Origin: Acanthaster planci
Taxonomy: Eukaryota > Echinodermata > Asteroidea > Valvatida > Acanthasteridae
Assembly: GCF_001949145.1 (NCBI RefSeq)
Contig: NW_019091356.1
Coordinates: forward strand, 4,890,542-4,920,582
Length of the DNA: 30,041 bases
Direction of reading: 5' to 3'
Part shown: positions 9,001 to 18,000 of the stretch, piece after piece
Layout of the letters: every line of letters starts with the position of its first letter
Numbering within the stretch: position 1 is the stretch's first letter
Notes under the pieces: model-generated
What the model was told of the DNA's origin: nothing
The model's input: the letters and a program-made list of their open reading frames with translations, nothing else
Databases searched by the model: none
Position numbers and translations under genes: made by a program

Positions 9001-10701
9001 GCGTTTACTTTTTGGAGCAAATGTTTGTGCAGTATGTGTACCGAGGATCAGAAATTATTACCCTATTGTCTTTGATCATTTGACTTCAAATCATGTTTTG
9101 CAAAGTTGTGAGTGAAGACCCTTCTTAAGATCTTGGGGTTTGGAAGGATTTTCAAATAATGAAAGCTGTGAAAGTCGTCAGGTTCATTCTGTGATTTTCC
9201 CTTTGTGTTTTGTTGTAGCTTGCGGTGACAATGAATTCTGGAACTATCAAACCACGAACTGCTCCTCAACCTGCCATGATCTTCATGGCACCCTAATTGC
9301 AACTTCAGAGCCTGTCACCTGCAGTGATGCTCTTCAGGAATCATGCACCTGCTTACCTGGCTATTATCACAATAGTTCTGGCAAGTGTGTCTTGCCCAAA
9401 GAGTGCGAATGTTGGGATAAGAATGGTGTGATGCGTCGCCATGACGATGTGTGGATGAAGGATGAGTGTACCATCTGCAGTTGTGTCAATGGAGAGATGG
9501 TTTGCAAAAGTGACTGCCAACCGGTCAGCTGCCCTGCTGTGAGTAAATCATTAAAATGCTTAAATTGCCCATGTTGTCATGACTTTTTTGAACCATGCAT
9601 GCACCTCATGCCACAAAACATTTGTCACATTTTCTTGGAAAACCACATACCATATATTGCCTATACCCTAATGGTAGAGTGGAGCAAATATTGTATTGCT
9701 GAAGTGGCAAAATCACCAAGGAAATTTGTACCTTGAGGTCCGTTTATGACCTAATCAGTTTCTTAAATCGCTGTTGAAGCATCTTCAGTCAATAAGAAGA
9801 TGACAGTTTGCCCATTGGTCATTCCCCAGAATTGTTAGAATGTTGGCACAGTGTTTGGACAACTTGCTAGTCTGAATCCTGCATCAGTCATCTGACATTA
9901 CTTTTTTTTATTGGTTAACGCTAAAATGTAATTTTAATTCCTGCAGGGGCTTGCACCAGTCTTTGACGATAGTCAGTGCTGTCCAGTTTGTCGCAAAGTT
10001 TCGGGTAAGATGGTGGCTTTGAGTTCAACTTTTTAGTCACTGTTAGCGCAAGTGTCTTGTCAGGTTGGACTTTCAATTGCAACATATATAATTTATAATT
10101 GAAGTTGCCAATGATGCATATTTCTAAACGTGTATTTTTACATTAGTGGAAGGTGTCATTTAACAAGCAACAATTGCTGTTTTGAAGCAGTGACACTTGC
10201 CTCCCTGTTTGAATTTTTCAGAGCCAGAGTCTTGCAGCTTAATCCATGAAAGCCAGACAGTAACCAACTCGCTCGGCTGTATTGCTCACAATGTCAGTGT
10301 TGCATCATGTGATGGGCACTGTCGGTCACGATCACACACTGTCCTCCTCGAGCCTTACATCCAACAGGATTGCAGCTGTTGTCATGGTGATGTGGAATCT
10401 GTCACGTTGATAACGTTGATCTGTCCAGACGGTACCACAGCTCAGGCTCCTATCGCTCAAATTGCTCGATGTCGATGTAAAGAGGCCCTTTGCTCCCTAG
10501 AAGGTAAGAAATGTTTCCTTACCTTGGATTCTAGTTAAATCACGGGTCGATTGCTTAGCAATATTTATTATTGAAGTAAAACCTTGTCCAAAATTGAATC
10601 CCAATGCTGCTTCCAGAATTCGGTTTTTATTGAATAAAAAGTCCTTTCTTACACTTTTTTGGTTTAATTTAGTGCCTCAAGCTACTGTTCCTGTTCTCTG
10701 A
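1..10701 (+). CDS. SSPO: Gene A: SCO-spondin-like secreted glycoprotein, 3' part (5' end outside window)
   Basis: Spliced coding region, open at the left edge (frame begins at base 3). Exons: <1-2556, 2775-2879, 2963-3136, 3483-3650, 3944-4187, 4452-4577, 4763-4924, 5216-5427, 5801-5971, 6180-6347, 6483-6610, 6884-7062, 7301-7347, 8785-8958, 9219-9538, 9947-10004, 10222-10503, 10673-10701. All junctions are GT...AG with matching phase and no internal stop; the total is 1766 residues plus TGA. Module order: mucin-like Thr/Pro repeats, LDLa, Ser/Thr linker, TSP1 x2, TIL, TSP1 x4, TIL, TSP1, TIL-VWC, CTCK. TSP1 with LDLa, TIL and a terminal CTCK is the SCO-spondin combination; VWF and gel-forming mucins lack TSP1 and LDLa. 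The product should be an extracellular, disulfide-multimerised matrix or fibre protein. Odd points: only seven TSP1 repeats (vertebrate SCO-spondins have over twenty) and a very large mucin exon. The intact frame argues against a pseudogene. Family assignment is confident; exact orthology is inferred. Confidence 0.85.
774..1030 (+). repeat. Duplicated mucin-exon block, copy 1
   Basis: Matches 1533-1789 at an offset of exactly 759 bp (253 codons). From 839 to 1002 the two copies are identical base for base (164 bp). The encoded block is Ser/Thr/Pro-rich but is not built of octads (it includes TEIATYLPP). More diverged similarity continues upstream into the segment with AYSHQT / AYSHET, so the duplicated unit is larger than this core. 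Confidence 0.92.
1533..1789 (+). repeat. Duplicated mucin-exon block, copy 2
   Basis: Second copy of the 774-1030 block. It is identical to copy 1 over 1598-1761, while the flanking octads differ at many positions. The in-frame 759-bp spacing means the duplication preserved the reading frame. Confidence 0.92.
2451..2556 (+). other. Gene A LDLa module with two extra cysteines
   Basis: Encodes CYSGQFTC, DGSC, then VCDEECDCSDCSDEHVC, ending at a GTGAGT donor (phase 1) at 2557. The spacing and the terminal SDExxC acidic motif are those of an LDL-receptor class A module. There are eight cysteines instead of six, and the usual CDG..DC.DGSDE calcium motif is altered: Cys replaces Gly in the DGSDE position and another Cys precedes the D-C pair. 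The mucin exon thus ends inside the module boundary, in the typical phase-1 position for shuffled LDLa modules. Confidence 0.8.
2775..2879 (+). other. Gene A Ser/Thr-rich linker exon
   Basis: A symmetric phase 1-1 exon of 105 bp (35 codons) between ACAG and GTAAGT. It encodes a cysteine-free Thr/Ser/Pro segment (includes TSTTLEVS) joining the LDLa to the first TSP1 repeat. It is called from splice sites, frame fit and composition, with no domain match. Confidence 0.7.
2963..3650 (+). other. Gene A TSP1 repeats 1 and 2
   Basis: Two phase 1-1 exons (2963-3136 and 3483-3650), each one complete thrombospondin type 1 repeat. Repeat 1 shows WTEWTPCSLICGIG, then SPNGGAEC and the closing CNVNPCP. 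Repeat 2 shows WTSWSAWADCDKTCNGG, PPKNGGKDC and CNPNKC. Repeat 2 keeps the CxxTCxxG O-fucosylation motif and layered Trp residues for C-mannosylation; repeat 1 has CSLIC and lacks the Thr. The 346-bp intron between them holds nothing I recognise. Confidence 0.92.
3944..4924 (+). other. Gene A TIL/VWC-like module followed by TSP1 repeat 3 and a second VWC-like start
   Basis: Exon 3944-4187 encodes a TIL (trypsin-inhibitor-like cysteine-rich) module: CATRCPLTC, GCRCPDDM and CDCWDESG. A Cys codon is split TG|C by a phase-2 intron, and exon 4452-4577 continues with CTCLNGRYTC and then directly with WTAWTKWTDCSKTCGTG, the first half of TSP1 repeat 3. A further phase-2 intron falls inside this repeat, which finishes in exon 4763-4924 (NGGLEC, CNVEDCP). 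That exon then starts the next cysteine-rich piece (CIYGNETYADG) and ends on another split TG|C. Repeat 3 is the only TSP1 repeat here divided by an intron. Confidence 0.85.
5216..6347 (+). other. Gene A TSP1 repeats 4, 5 and 6
   Basis: Exon 5216-5427 completes the preceding module (CTCVNSVLNC) and then encodes repeat 4 (WSTWSPWSICNATCNGG ... CNTDQCP). Exon 5801-5971 is repeat 5 (WCSWSSWSNCSKDCDVG ... CNVDPCP). Exon 6180-6347 is repeat 6 (EWSDWSSCSATCDGG ... CGVEPCT). Repeats 4 and 6 keep the CxxTCxxG fucosylation consensus; repeat 5 has Asp instead of Ser/Thr. The introns after repeats 4, 5 and 6 are phase 1, as expected for shuffled TSP1 exons. Confidence 0.92.
6483..7347 (+). other. Gene A second TIL/VWC-like module with an insertion
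   Basis: Exons 6483-6610, 6884-7062 and 7301-7347. The first gives CANRCPSNCADL and GCHCPENM, the usual TIL core. The second gives CVYQPECRC, then about 30 residues with no cysteine (starting LDLFILGLESDK), and then the standard YQPGATIYHQC. The third supplies CTCSSGSFVC after a split TG|T cysteine codon. Other TIL modules in the window lack the 30-residue stretch. Frame and splice sites agree throughout, so it is a real insertion in the predicted protein unless an unseen intron is embedded in exon 6884-7062. Confidence 0.8.
7474..7512. repeat. Simple repeat (TCCG/TCCA)n
   Basis: Imperfect tetranucleotide run of alternating TCCG, TCCA and TCTG units inside the large gene A intron. Confidence 0.8.
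7800..8125. repeat. Purine-rich, GGATG-rich low-complexity tract
   Basis: The + strand is strongly biased to G and A, with recurring GGATG, GATGGG and runs of four to six G, including GGGGGAGGGG near 7855. The complementary strand is polypyrimidine, which explains long spurious Ser/Pro/His-rich reading frames there. It looks like a decayed minisatellite. Confidence 0.65.
8785..8958 (+). other. Gene A TSP1 repeat 7, containing RGDS
   Basis: One phase 1-1 exon with WSEWSEWSECSATCGRGDSG, HGGMQC and CDLEDC. It is a complete TSP1 repeat with the CxxTCxxG motif and three stacked Trp residues. An Arg-Gly-Asp-Ser tetrapeptide lies at 8841-8852, directly after the second cysteine of the motif. Confidence 0.92.
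9219..10004 (+). other. Gene A third TIL module fused to a VWC module
   Basis: Exon 9219-9538 encodes a TIL core (CSSTCHDL, CTCLPGYY, CVLPKECECWD) and continues without an intron into CTICSCVNGEMVC. The other TIL units have a phase-2 intron at that point. Exon 9947-10004 finishes the VWC module with CCPVC. The intervening 408-bp intron holds nothing recognisable. This TIL-VWC pair immediately before the CTCK matches the C-terminal order of SCO-spondin and VWF-like proteins. Confidence 0.88.
10222..10503 (+). other. Gene A C-terminal cystine-knot (CTCK) domain
   Basis: A single exon encodes 94 residues with eleven cysteines in the CTCK pattern: CSL, LGC, SCDGHC, the diagnostic DCSCC, LICPDG and RCRC. 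In VWF, mucins and SCO-spondin this C-terminal domain forms tail-to-tail disulfide dimers. It is followed only by a short tail exon, so it is the true C terminus. Confidence 0.93.
10673..10701 (+). other. Gene A terminal coding exon and stop
   Basis: The acceptor AATTTAG precedes nine codons (VPQATVPVL) and TGA at 10699-10701. The phase-1 junction with the CTCK exon is respected. The 3' untranslated region follows. Confidence 0.8.
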
Positions 10702-12761
10702 GAGACAACTGATGAAGAGGAAGGGAGTGACTGTGTTGCATTGACTACGGTCAAATTCTTAGTAAAAAATTCTTCTATTTAGATTTGTTGGAATAAAGTT
10801 GTTTAGTTCCGTGATGTAACGTGAGAAATTATTTGAAAGCATTTTGATCATTATCGCAGAACTTTGTTCTTAGTTACCTTAAATTTAAATCCTGACTGTA
10901 TATGCATGAGTAATAAATGTATGAAAATTATTGTATTTTATTCCAATATTTTTTTTATATATTTTTTTTTTAGCTTGGCTTAGAGCACAGTTAACAGTTT
11001 CATGCCCAATCTACATTTTATTTTAAATCTTACAAGTGTATGGATTATAAATTTCGGGCAAGACAAAAAAACATTATGTTTGATAATGATGGTCTCCAAA
11101 TGTACTCTCTAGACGGAGTGAAGAAAGACGTACCATTTGCATGTACTTGTTGAAGTACGAAAATTGAACAGAACGTGCCAGATTAATTGAGCTTTATTTG
11201 TGTAAGTTCATTTTCAGCTGAACTTCATGATAGAAATGATATTCAATCGATCCTTGGTAGCGGCAATAATTTGTAGACCTTAACCTTGTCCGAATGACTT
11301 GGCTACGGCAAGGTTTAACACACGTGACTATGGAGGGCAGTGTTTAGCTGCTACAATTTTTGTCCTTGGACCTGTTTTCTCCTTGCATCTAAGTCATGCA
11401 GATGCGGTCTCACTCCTGAGAACCTAATGTGTATGACGTCTCATAGGCAGGTTTTCATTCAATGACTCAGTTGGTGATTCTTACTATCAGGTGAATGATT
11501 TCTACATCTGTATCTCTTCTGTAGAGTCACTTCAGTAACCTGAATAAAATATCAGCAATCAAGATTTTGGTGTGTGTGGGTAATGTTGTAAGCAACTTGT
11601 AATGTGTCAAAAGGCATCAGAACTTATCCCTTCCTGTTCATCTCCGCTTTCCTTACTTCCACCTCGGTGAAAAACGCTTCAGACTCACTTTAGTAAAGAA
11701 ATTTGTAATTTTCCTTGGATCGCAACTCGAAACATGGCTACGTCGAATGATTGTCAACCTGCTGCAACTTTTTGAACTTAGTCCTGTCGGACAACAGGAG
11801 TTTGTCTTTTAGTAAACGGCGACAGCTGATTTGTAAGTCGTCATACAATGGCTATGAAGTGTATAGGCCTAGACCTATGCATGTACAGCACCAGGTTAAC
11901 TGTCTTTTGCCGGGGAGTGCAAACCTATGCATTAAGAGAGGCAAATTTTGCACCTCTTTGCATCGTGGTACCAATCATCGGCCATTTTGGTAACGCTGTC
12001 CAGGTAACTGCGTATTGTTACCAACATGTTCGTTAATACTCTCACTTTGAGCGAGTTTAATATCTCGCACATTTTTCTGTTGGGCCTGGGAGGCAACGGC
12101 TATGTTAGGCGAGGATTGCTGATCGCTAGGAAAGGCTAATGTTGACATCACAGGAAGTAAGTTTGTAGGAGTGAAAAACACGTTTCTATCTCTCGGCAAC
12201 ATGAGGTCAATAGAAAGATGTGGCAGTGGTACTTGAACTTGACTCAGTAACCAACACATTTACCCGAAGTGTCAGCCATTTGTCTCACTTCAATGTAAAT
12301 TGGATCTAGGAAATGTTGATGTTAGATGACCAATGAGCTAGAAGGCTGTTGAAACGACCCTTTCTTGTACTTTGACAATCTTTGACTAAGTCACCTTATT
12401 TGGTCTTTGTAGATTGCACGTACGGTAAAGTGTATTTGAGTGTGTGTGTTTAGAATTCATTACAGAAAGCTTGGCTACAGTATTTCACTTCCGTAGTGCG
12501 GTTGCTGAGTGTTGCTGTGATACGTTAATGTTCCACCTCCATTTCGTTAGTTTTTATTGCTACAAGCTTATTCAATGCACGTGTTATACCGATGCTGACT
12601 GTAAAGAGGGACGCCCGGGGCTAGGGTGTGTTTAGACTGTGAAACATCATTAGATAATCAGGTTTAATCACGAGATTTGTCTCTTTCCATTTCAATTTCA
12701 TTAATCTATCAATCTCAGGACATTTTGCGTTCTATGTCAGCGCCTTTCTACCTCTTCAACT
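10702..12761. other. Intergenic region between gene A and the GPCR gene
   Basis: Contains the gene A 3' UTR and, by inference, the promoter and 5' UTR of the GPCR. The reading frames present are short, lack recognisable motifs and show no convincing exon structure. No dispersed repeat was identified. Confidence 0.6.
10792..10797 (+). terminator. Polyadenylation signal AATAAA, gene A
   Basis: Canonical AATAAA 91 bp after the gene A stop. A second AATAAA lies at 10912-10917, followed by T-rich runs around 10947-10972, so alternative 3' ends are possible. Confidence 0.65.
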
Positions 12762-12784
12762 ATGGAGAATTCGACACTGAGTGA
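12734..12784 (+). promoter_or_regulatory. Short upstream ORF overlapping the GPCR start codon
   Basis: An ATG at 12734 opens a 16-codon frame that ends with TGA at 12782-12784, in a different frame from, and overlapping, the GPCR ATG at 12762. If both lie in the mature mRNA, it could reduce translation of the receptor. No transcript evidence is available. Confidence 0.4.
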
Positions 12785-13763
12785 AACTTTTGTTCAGACA
12801 ACTGAACCAGCATTTATGGTGTATACGTCCTATTTCATGAGGCAGATATTTGCGGCATTGAGTATTACCTTAGCCGTCGTTGGACTTGTTGGTAACGCAA
12901 TGGTCATCCTGGCCGTGCCACTGTCGAAGAAACTACGTACAGTCGCCAATGCTTTTGTGATAAACCTCAGTATTAGCGATTTGATAACTTGTGCGCTTCT
13001 CCCTATTGAGGCTATGGCTGTATTGAGTGAAGATGGCTGGCCGCTCCCACACGCTTACTGGCTGTGTGTGATGACTAGTGTCTTCATCATTCTCAGCACG
13101 GGTTGCAGCTCGACGAATTTGGCCCTCATAGCCATCAATCGATGGGTACGAATCACCAGACCACGCATCGTTGCTCATCGTATTTACACTTGGCGTAAAA
13201 TCACCCTGATGTTGGTATTCTCGTGGCTGATGCCTCTTTGCGTGACCCTAGTCCCACCACTGGCTGGGTTTGGTGAACTTGGCTACGAACCTCGATATAG
13301 CTTTTGCGCCTGGGTTAAAGCCAACCCTAAGTCTTTCCACCACAACATTATTGTAGGAGTCTTCTATGCTCCCATCCAACTCATCATCATTACGTTTTGC
13401 TACGGTTCGATTTTCCGGTACATGGTCAAGACATCCCGTCGCATGGTCCAACACGAAGTTAACACTGTCTCAAGCTTTGTGAGCGGCTCAAACACGTCCA
13501 TACAAAAGACTCTTTGGAAAAGGCAAATCATAGTTACTAAAAACTTAGTCTACGTTGTTTGTACATTTATGGTTTGTTTGTTTCTCTTCTTGTTTTCTCT
13601 CTTGCCATTGGGATATGACTGGAGCATTCGAATGACGCCTTACATCTTTGCTATTGTGTACTGTAACTGTATCATTGATCCGATCATCTACGCAGCGTCG
13701 CACCCAGATTTCAAGGACGTTTTCAGATACATGGTTAGATGCCGATGGAGGAATACCCCTTAA
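12762..13763 (+). CDS. Rhodopsin-class (class A) G-protein-coupled receptor, melatonin-receptor/Tre1-Moody/GPR84-like orphan
   Basis: One 333-codon open frame with no introns. The ATG has A at -3 and G at +4, and an in-frame TAA at 12702 with no intervening ATG fixes this start. Seven hydrophobic segments are visible, at about residues 29-52, 63-87, 100-124, 146-168, 195-218, 260-283 and 292-313. Class A landmarks: GN at 44-45 (TM1), NLSISDL with Asp73 (TM2), Trp93 in the first extracellular loop, Cys102 and Cys182 for the conserved disulfide, Pro204 in TM5, and DPIIY at 306-310 in place of NPxxY. DRY is replaced by NRW (126-128), and the TM6 CWxP motif is absent (FSLLPLG instead). N3 is a potential N-glycosylation site. 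NRY/NRW-type receptors include the melatonin and Tre1/Moody/GPR84 families, so the ligand is undetermined. It lies between two SCO-spondin-like genes; no functional link is shown. Confidence 0.9.
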   Translation: MENSTLSETFVQTTEPAFMVYTSYFMRQIFAALSITLAVVGLVGNAMVILAVPLSKKLRTVANAFVINLSISDLITCALLPIEAMAVLSEDGWPLPHAYWLCVMTSVFIILSTGCSSTNLALIAINRWVRITRPRIVAHRIYTWRKITLMLVFSWLMPLCVTLVPPLAGFGELGYEPRYSFCAWVKANPKSFHHNIIVGVFYAPIQLIIITFCYGSIFRYMVKTSRRMVQHEVNTVSSFVSGSNTSIQKTLWKRQIIVTKNLVYVVCTFMVCLFLFLFSLLPLGYDWSIRMTPYIFAIVYCNCIIDPIIYAASHPDFKDVFRYMVRCRWRNTP

Positions 13764-14937
13764 TGAAATGCCAATTTTGTGTTGATCTGAAGATGCTGTA
13801 AATCTTAGGCATGGACTTATGACATTAACGTGCTCTTGTTGGGACACGTTGATATGCTATGTCTTTTACCTCTTCTGCGGTTAATTTGATGTAATATAAA
13901 GTTTAAAGTAAGTGTGTATTAAAGACAATTGACCATTGTTACTGCTATACATAAGAGGGTGGGTTAGTTTGTTGAGTGGTTTTCTCCGTTTCCTATAGTG
14001 ATGAAAATGCTGATAGCAATCAGCTGAATATTGGAGTAATTTGAGAAATTCTGTGACTGGTTTACAACAAGTAAGTGTGAGTCGGTTCAAGGAATACAGT
14101 GTATTTATAGGCCATGATAAGCTTAGGTAACAAAGATTCTGTGCCTAGAGAAATGTGTACTCTAGAACAATAAGACATTAAAACAAATTACTTCCACAAT
14201 CCACACCGGAAAAGTTACTAATTGTTTTTTTAATTACCTGTTCTTACTTGATAAACAAGGACTTTTCCTTTGTAATCTAACTCACCAGTTAATATCAATT
14301 AGCTTTGAATAGAGAAATAAATAGCAAAGCGACATACTCGGCTTCCGGAGCATCCTCTTTTACCCTATTATAAAGATAGCATAAATAAAAAATAAAAAGA
14401 AGTTAGACATCTGCCATGTTAAAGGAAATGCCCACCCACTGTTTATTCATGGCATCCCAGCTTAAATTTAAGAAAGGTCGTTTTAGCCTTGTCAGAACGT
14501 TTTGTCTTTTGCGTGTCATTCACATTAATTTACATTCGCATGAATAAAAAACACATCTTGGAAACGATGCTTAGCGCAAGCTGGTGTCCTCTTCATATCG
14601 ATATTTATTAGCAATTTTCACAATCCTTCGTCTATTAAATTTCTGACTCAACGCGTGTCAGCGTGTAACATTCCTTCTTAATGCTTAAAGCGGCCTTTGC
14701 TATTGTCAAGATAATCAACCTTATCAATGCCGTCATATAGAAAGCTAGTCGTGATGTCAAGCTGTTACTTGTGGGTTTCTGTTAACAGTTAAATAACAGG
14801 ATTTTGCCAAGGTAACAAATGCATTTTAAAAAGGATCTTCTACAAGATCTCAAAATGAAGTAATCGATGAAAATAATTTTGGTACGGGTATTGGCTGGTG
14901 GTTGCTTCATTTCTGCTTTTGGCGTCGTGGTGAAGGG
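13764..14937. other. Intergenic region between the GPCR gene and gene B
   Basis: About 1.2 kb of AT-rich DNA with the GPCR 3' UTR on the left and, by inference, the gene B promoter and 5' UTR on the right. No coding frame, tRNA or recognised repeat was seen. An ATG at 14867 opens a 27-codon frame that overlaps the gene B start out of frame and ends at 14950. Confidence 0.55.
13918..13923 (+). terminator. Polyadenylation signal ATTAAA, GPCR gene
   Basis: ATTAAA, the commonest variant of the poly(A) signal, lies 155 bp after the GPCR stop. A TATAAA-like sequence precedes it at about 13895. Assignment is by position only. Confidence 0.45.
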
Positions 14938-15008
14938 ATGGCAATTCTAAATTTTCTTCTTTTGGTGTTACATGTTCTCATTTACTATGACGTAGCTGCC
15001 CAACAAAT
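14938..15008 (+). other. Gene B first coding exon, signal peptide
   Basis: ATG (G at -3 and G at +4) followed by a hydrophobic core [12 protein letters not shown] and a plausible cleavage site after DVAA. The exon ends at GTGAGT in phase 2, which joins exactly to the acceptor at 15352 (split codon AT|G). An alternative hydrophobic N terminus from ATG 14867 runs in another frame and stops at 14950, so it cannot encode this protein without a different splice. Confidence 0.62.
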
Positions 15009-18000
15009 GTGAGTTCCTTTTTTTAAATTTTAAATTAAATTGGAATCAAACCGGCAGTTTGGAAGAAAAACCTTTTCATTTTAGTATTCTATGTCTACTT
15101 AATAAGATTTAAACTACAGCAATTTCAGTTGTTTTTCGCAGATTTCTGGATTCATGGAGCGCGTGCATAATTATCACTAATTACCGACTCCGTGTTAAGT
15201 GTGGACTTGAAGCAGTTCTTGTTTTCTTAAAGTTTTTTTTAAGTTCAGATTATCAGCTAAAATGGTAATTTCAATGCGGATATAGTTGTGTTCTTTAAGT
15301 CCTCTAGTGTGTCTGCTCCTGTGTTAGGTGAGTGAGGCTTTTGGTTCTTAGGATAGACTTTTCACGCTCAGTTACTGCTCCGAAACTAAATTTTGTCATA
15401 CCTAGAACTCATTTCTGCGATGATACGGTAACCAAGGATAGGACAGTGCAGGTTTCCCGGCAGAACTTAACTATACCCTGCCAGGAGGTTAATCAGTACT
15501 TCGCCCTCGGGTTCCTACTGGATGACGAAACGACAGTGGGCATTGTTAAGGAGGATCCTACTGCAAACTGCTCGGTTTATAAGTAAGTCTAAACAAGATG
15601 TCAAGAGACCGTGTTCTCTCTTTGATTAAGGGGCCACTGTACGTACATGATAACTTTCCTCCAGCTGTTATTTTTGTAAGCGCTTATAGGATACAACTCA
15701 AAGGTTCACTGTTGAGACACTTTATACTGACGTCAAACTATGAATTTGAATACTTGATTTTCACCACCGACGCCTTTTAAAAATGTCTAAACTGTAACTC
15801 CAAAACTATTTCCCTATTTAATTTGACGCAATACGAAAGATTAAAATATTCTCGAGCAAAGTACAAAGACGTTTAAATGAAACATTTATTTGTGTAATTT
15901 CAAGGAATTTCAGCATTTTAATTAACAATAATGAAATTTATTAATTGAAAAGCAGTGATTTCTTCCCGTTTCGGGAAAAACCTTGTAGTTCCCTGAGTGT
16001 CAACATACAAAGCAAACCTTTCAGACTTCTTGTTTATTTTGCTCAAGATATTTGTTTATGAAATACACTTTACTTTCCGATGATTTGTATCTGGTTAATA
16101 GACCAGCTTCCCAGAAATTTGTCGAAGTTGAGGAAACAGCACGAAGAAAATGCTGCGAGGGATGGGAAGGAATGCTCTGTGATCGAGGTAAAACTAGAAA
16201 AGAAGTTTAAAGTATTTCTAGGGATGGATTTGCGTCGGTGAGAAGTTAATTAATTTTGGATTACACGTCAGGCAGGACAAAAATCCAAAATTAAGTTCTG
16301 AGTAATTATTTTTAAAATCACGACATTTAGACCCCATGCAGCCATTGGATTTGAAGAAAGGGGAATATCTGGAATGCTTCATTTTGCTGTTAGAAAAAGT
16401 CATCAACGTTCACCCCGGAAATATAATTGGATTTAATGTAGACTTTGATCCATCCTCTTTATTGACTCAGCAATTTGCAATATTGGCTGCAAGAATTCAG
16501 GCACCTGCGTTGCGCCAAACAAGTGCGCATGCCCAGAGGGGTTTAAAGGTGACCAGTGTGAAGACCGGTTTGGTAAGTCGCCCTTTACCTACATAATAAC
16601 TGCGATTTTCATAAAGATTGAACAAGTAATTCCAGGAATTGCTTCGTTTTCTATTTATTCATTAGCGATCCACTGTGGTGGGTTTTATTGAAGTACATCT
16701 TCAACCATTGAGACATGTCATATATATTGATAGTCAAATTTTTTTAACTTTTGAACCCAATTTGAATAATTAGATTTTATTGTTGTTGTCTTTAGATGAG
16801 AATGACCACTACTCGGAAGGTTTTGATGAAGGTATGAGCTTGAATTTGTCATTTTCAGTAGGCAATATCATTCTCTGAAAATTACAGCTCGCAACTCTTA
16901 TGGAAGACAGGGTGGCACTTTCTCCTAGAGGTCACTGCCTTCTGAGCACTATCCAGACACAAAATATCTTTGCATCTTTACCAGCCACTCTGCTAACGAA
17001 AGTTGAAATATTTTGTGAAATTGTAGTTGACTTTCGTCCGCCTTTCGCAACTTGCATGATGTGGGGTACAAGTCACTACCGCACTTATGACGGTCGAAGG
17101 TTTGACTTCGAGGGGGGCTGCACGTACGCACTGTCTGCAGATGTTGAAGGCACTTGGAGCATTCATGTCAGTAACATGGAATGCGATAACCCTGAGACTT
17201 GCAAAAAGGTGAATGTGGAGAACGACTTAGATCACATACTTTGTTTCAGTTTGAGTGAAGATTCTACTACTGTATAATTCCATGTTTATTATTATTTCAA
17301 TCGTCAGTTTCGCCTTCGAGTACTGATAACAGCAAATTGCCTTTACAATGACGACTGCTTGGTGACTCACGTGCTATTTAATTACTTTTATTTCAATTCT
17401 CAGCGTTTAAAGTTTCAGCTTGGCCAAGACATCTTGGAAACCGAAGGAGGAATGATGGCATTCAATCGCAAAATCGTTGAATCCATCCCGTTTCAGACTA
17501 AAGGTTAATAATTCTCAATTTCTCAATATTTCATATTGTCAGTGTCATAATAATATTATGCCTCTTTTATACAGTATCTGAAAATGTCCTCCCAGATCTT
17601 TACACCCTTTATTGCACTGAAGGAAACGAATCTCATCAGTCGTTTTTTGTGGGGCGAACTTTAATTTTCCAGACATCTTCATAGAGAAGGAGGGTGATTT
17701 CTTTTATCTTGACTCGGGATCTGGTTGGAGAAGCAAGTTTGACAACGAATCCACCGTGTACGTCACACTAAATGAAGAGTTAATGGCGTCCGTTACTGGC
17801 TTGTGTGGTAACTATGACGGCAGTCCAGAGAGTACGTCAGTCTAATTCCTTGCAACAACAAAAACAAAAAATGTTTTGAAGAATACAAATATTCTTTACA
17901 AAGAGATTGCATCTTTGGCCTTTGAATCAGAAGTAGAAATAAAGTTTCTCCGTAAAGCTGATGTAAAATCACTTAAAATCTATATTTCTGTGAAATTTAC

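Noticed and set aside
11751-12259. Short frames in the intergenic region upstream of the GPCR, both strands
   Set aside because: No recognisable motif, splice pattern or codon signal; lengths are those expected by chance.
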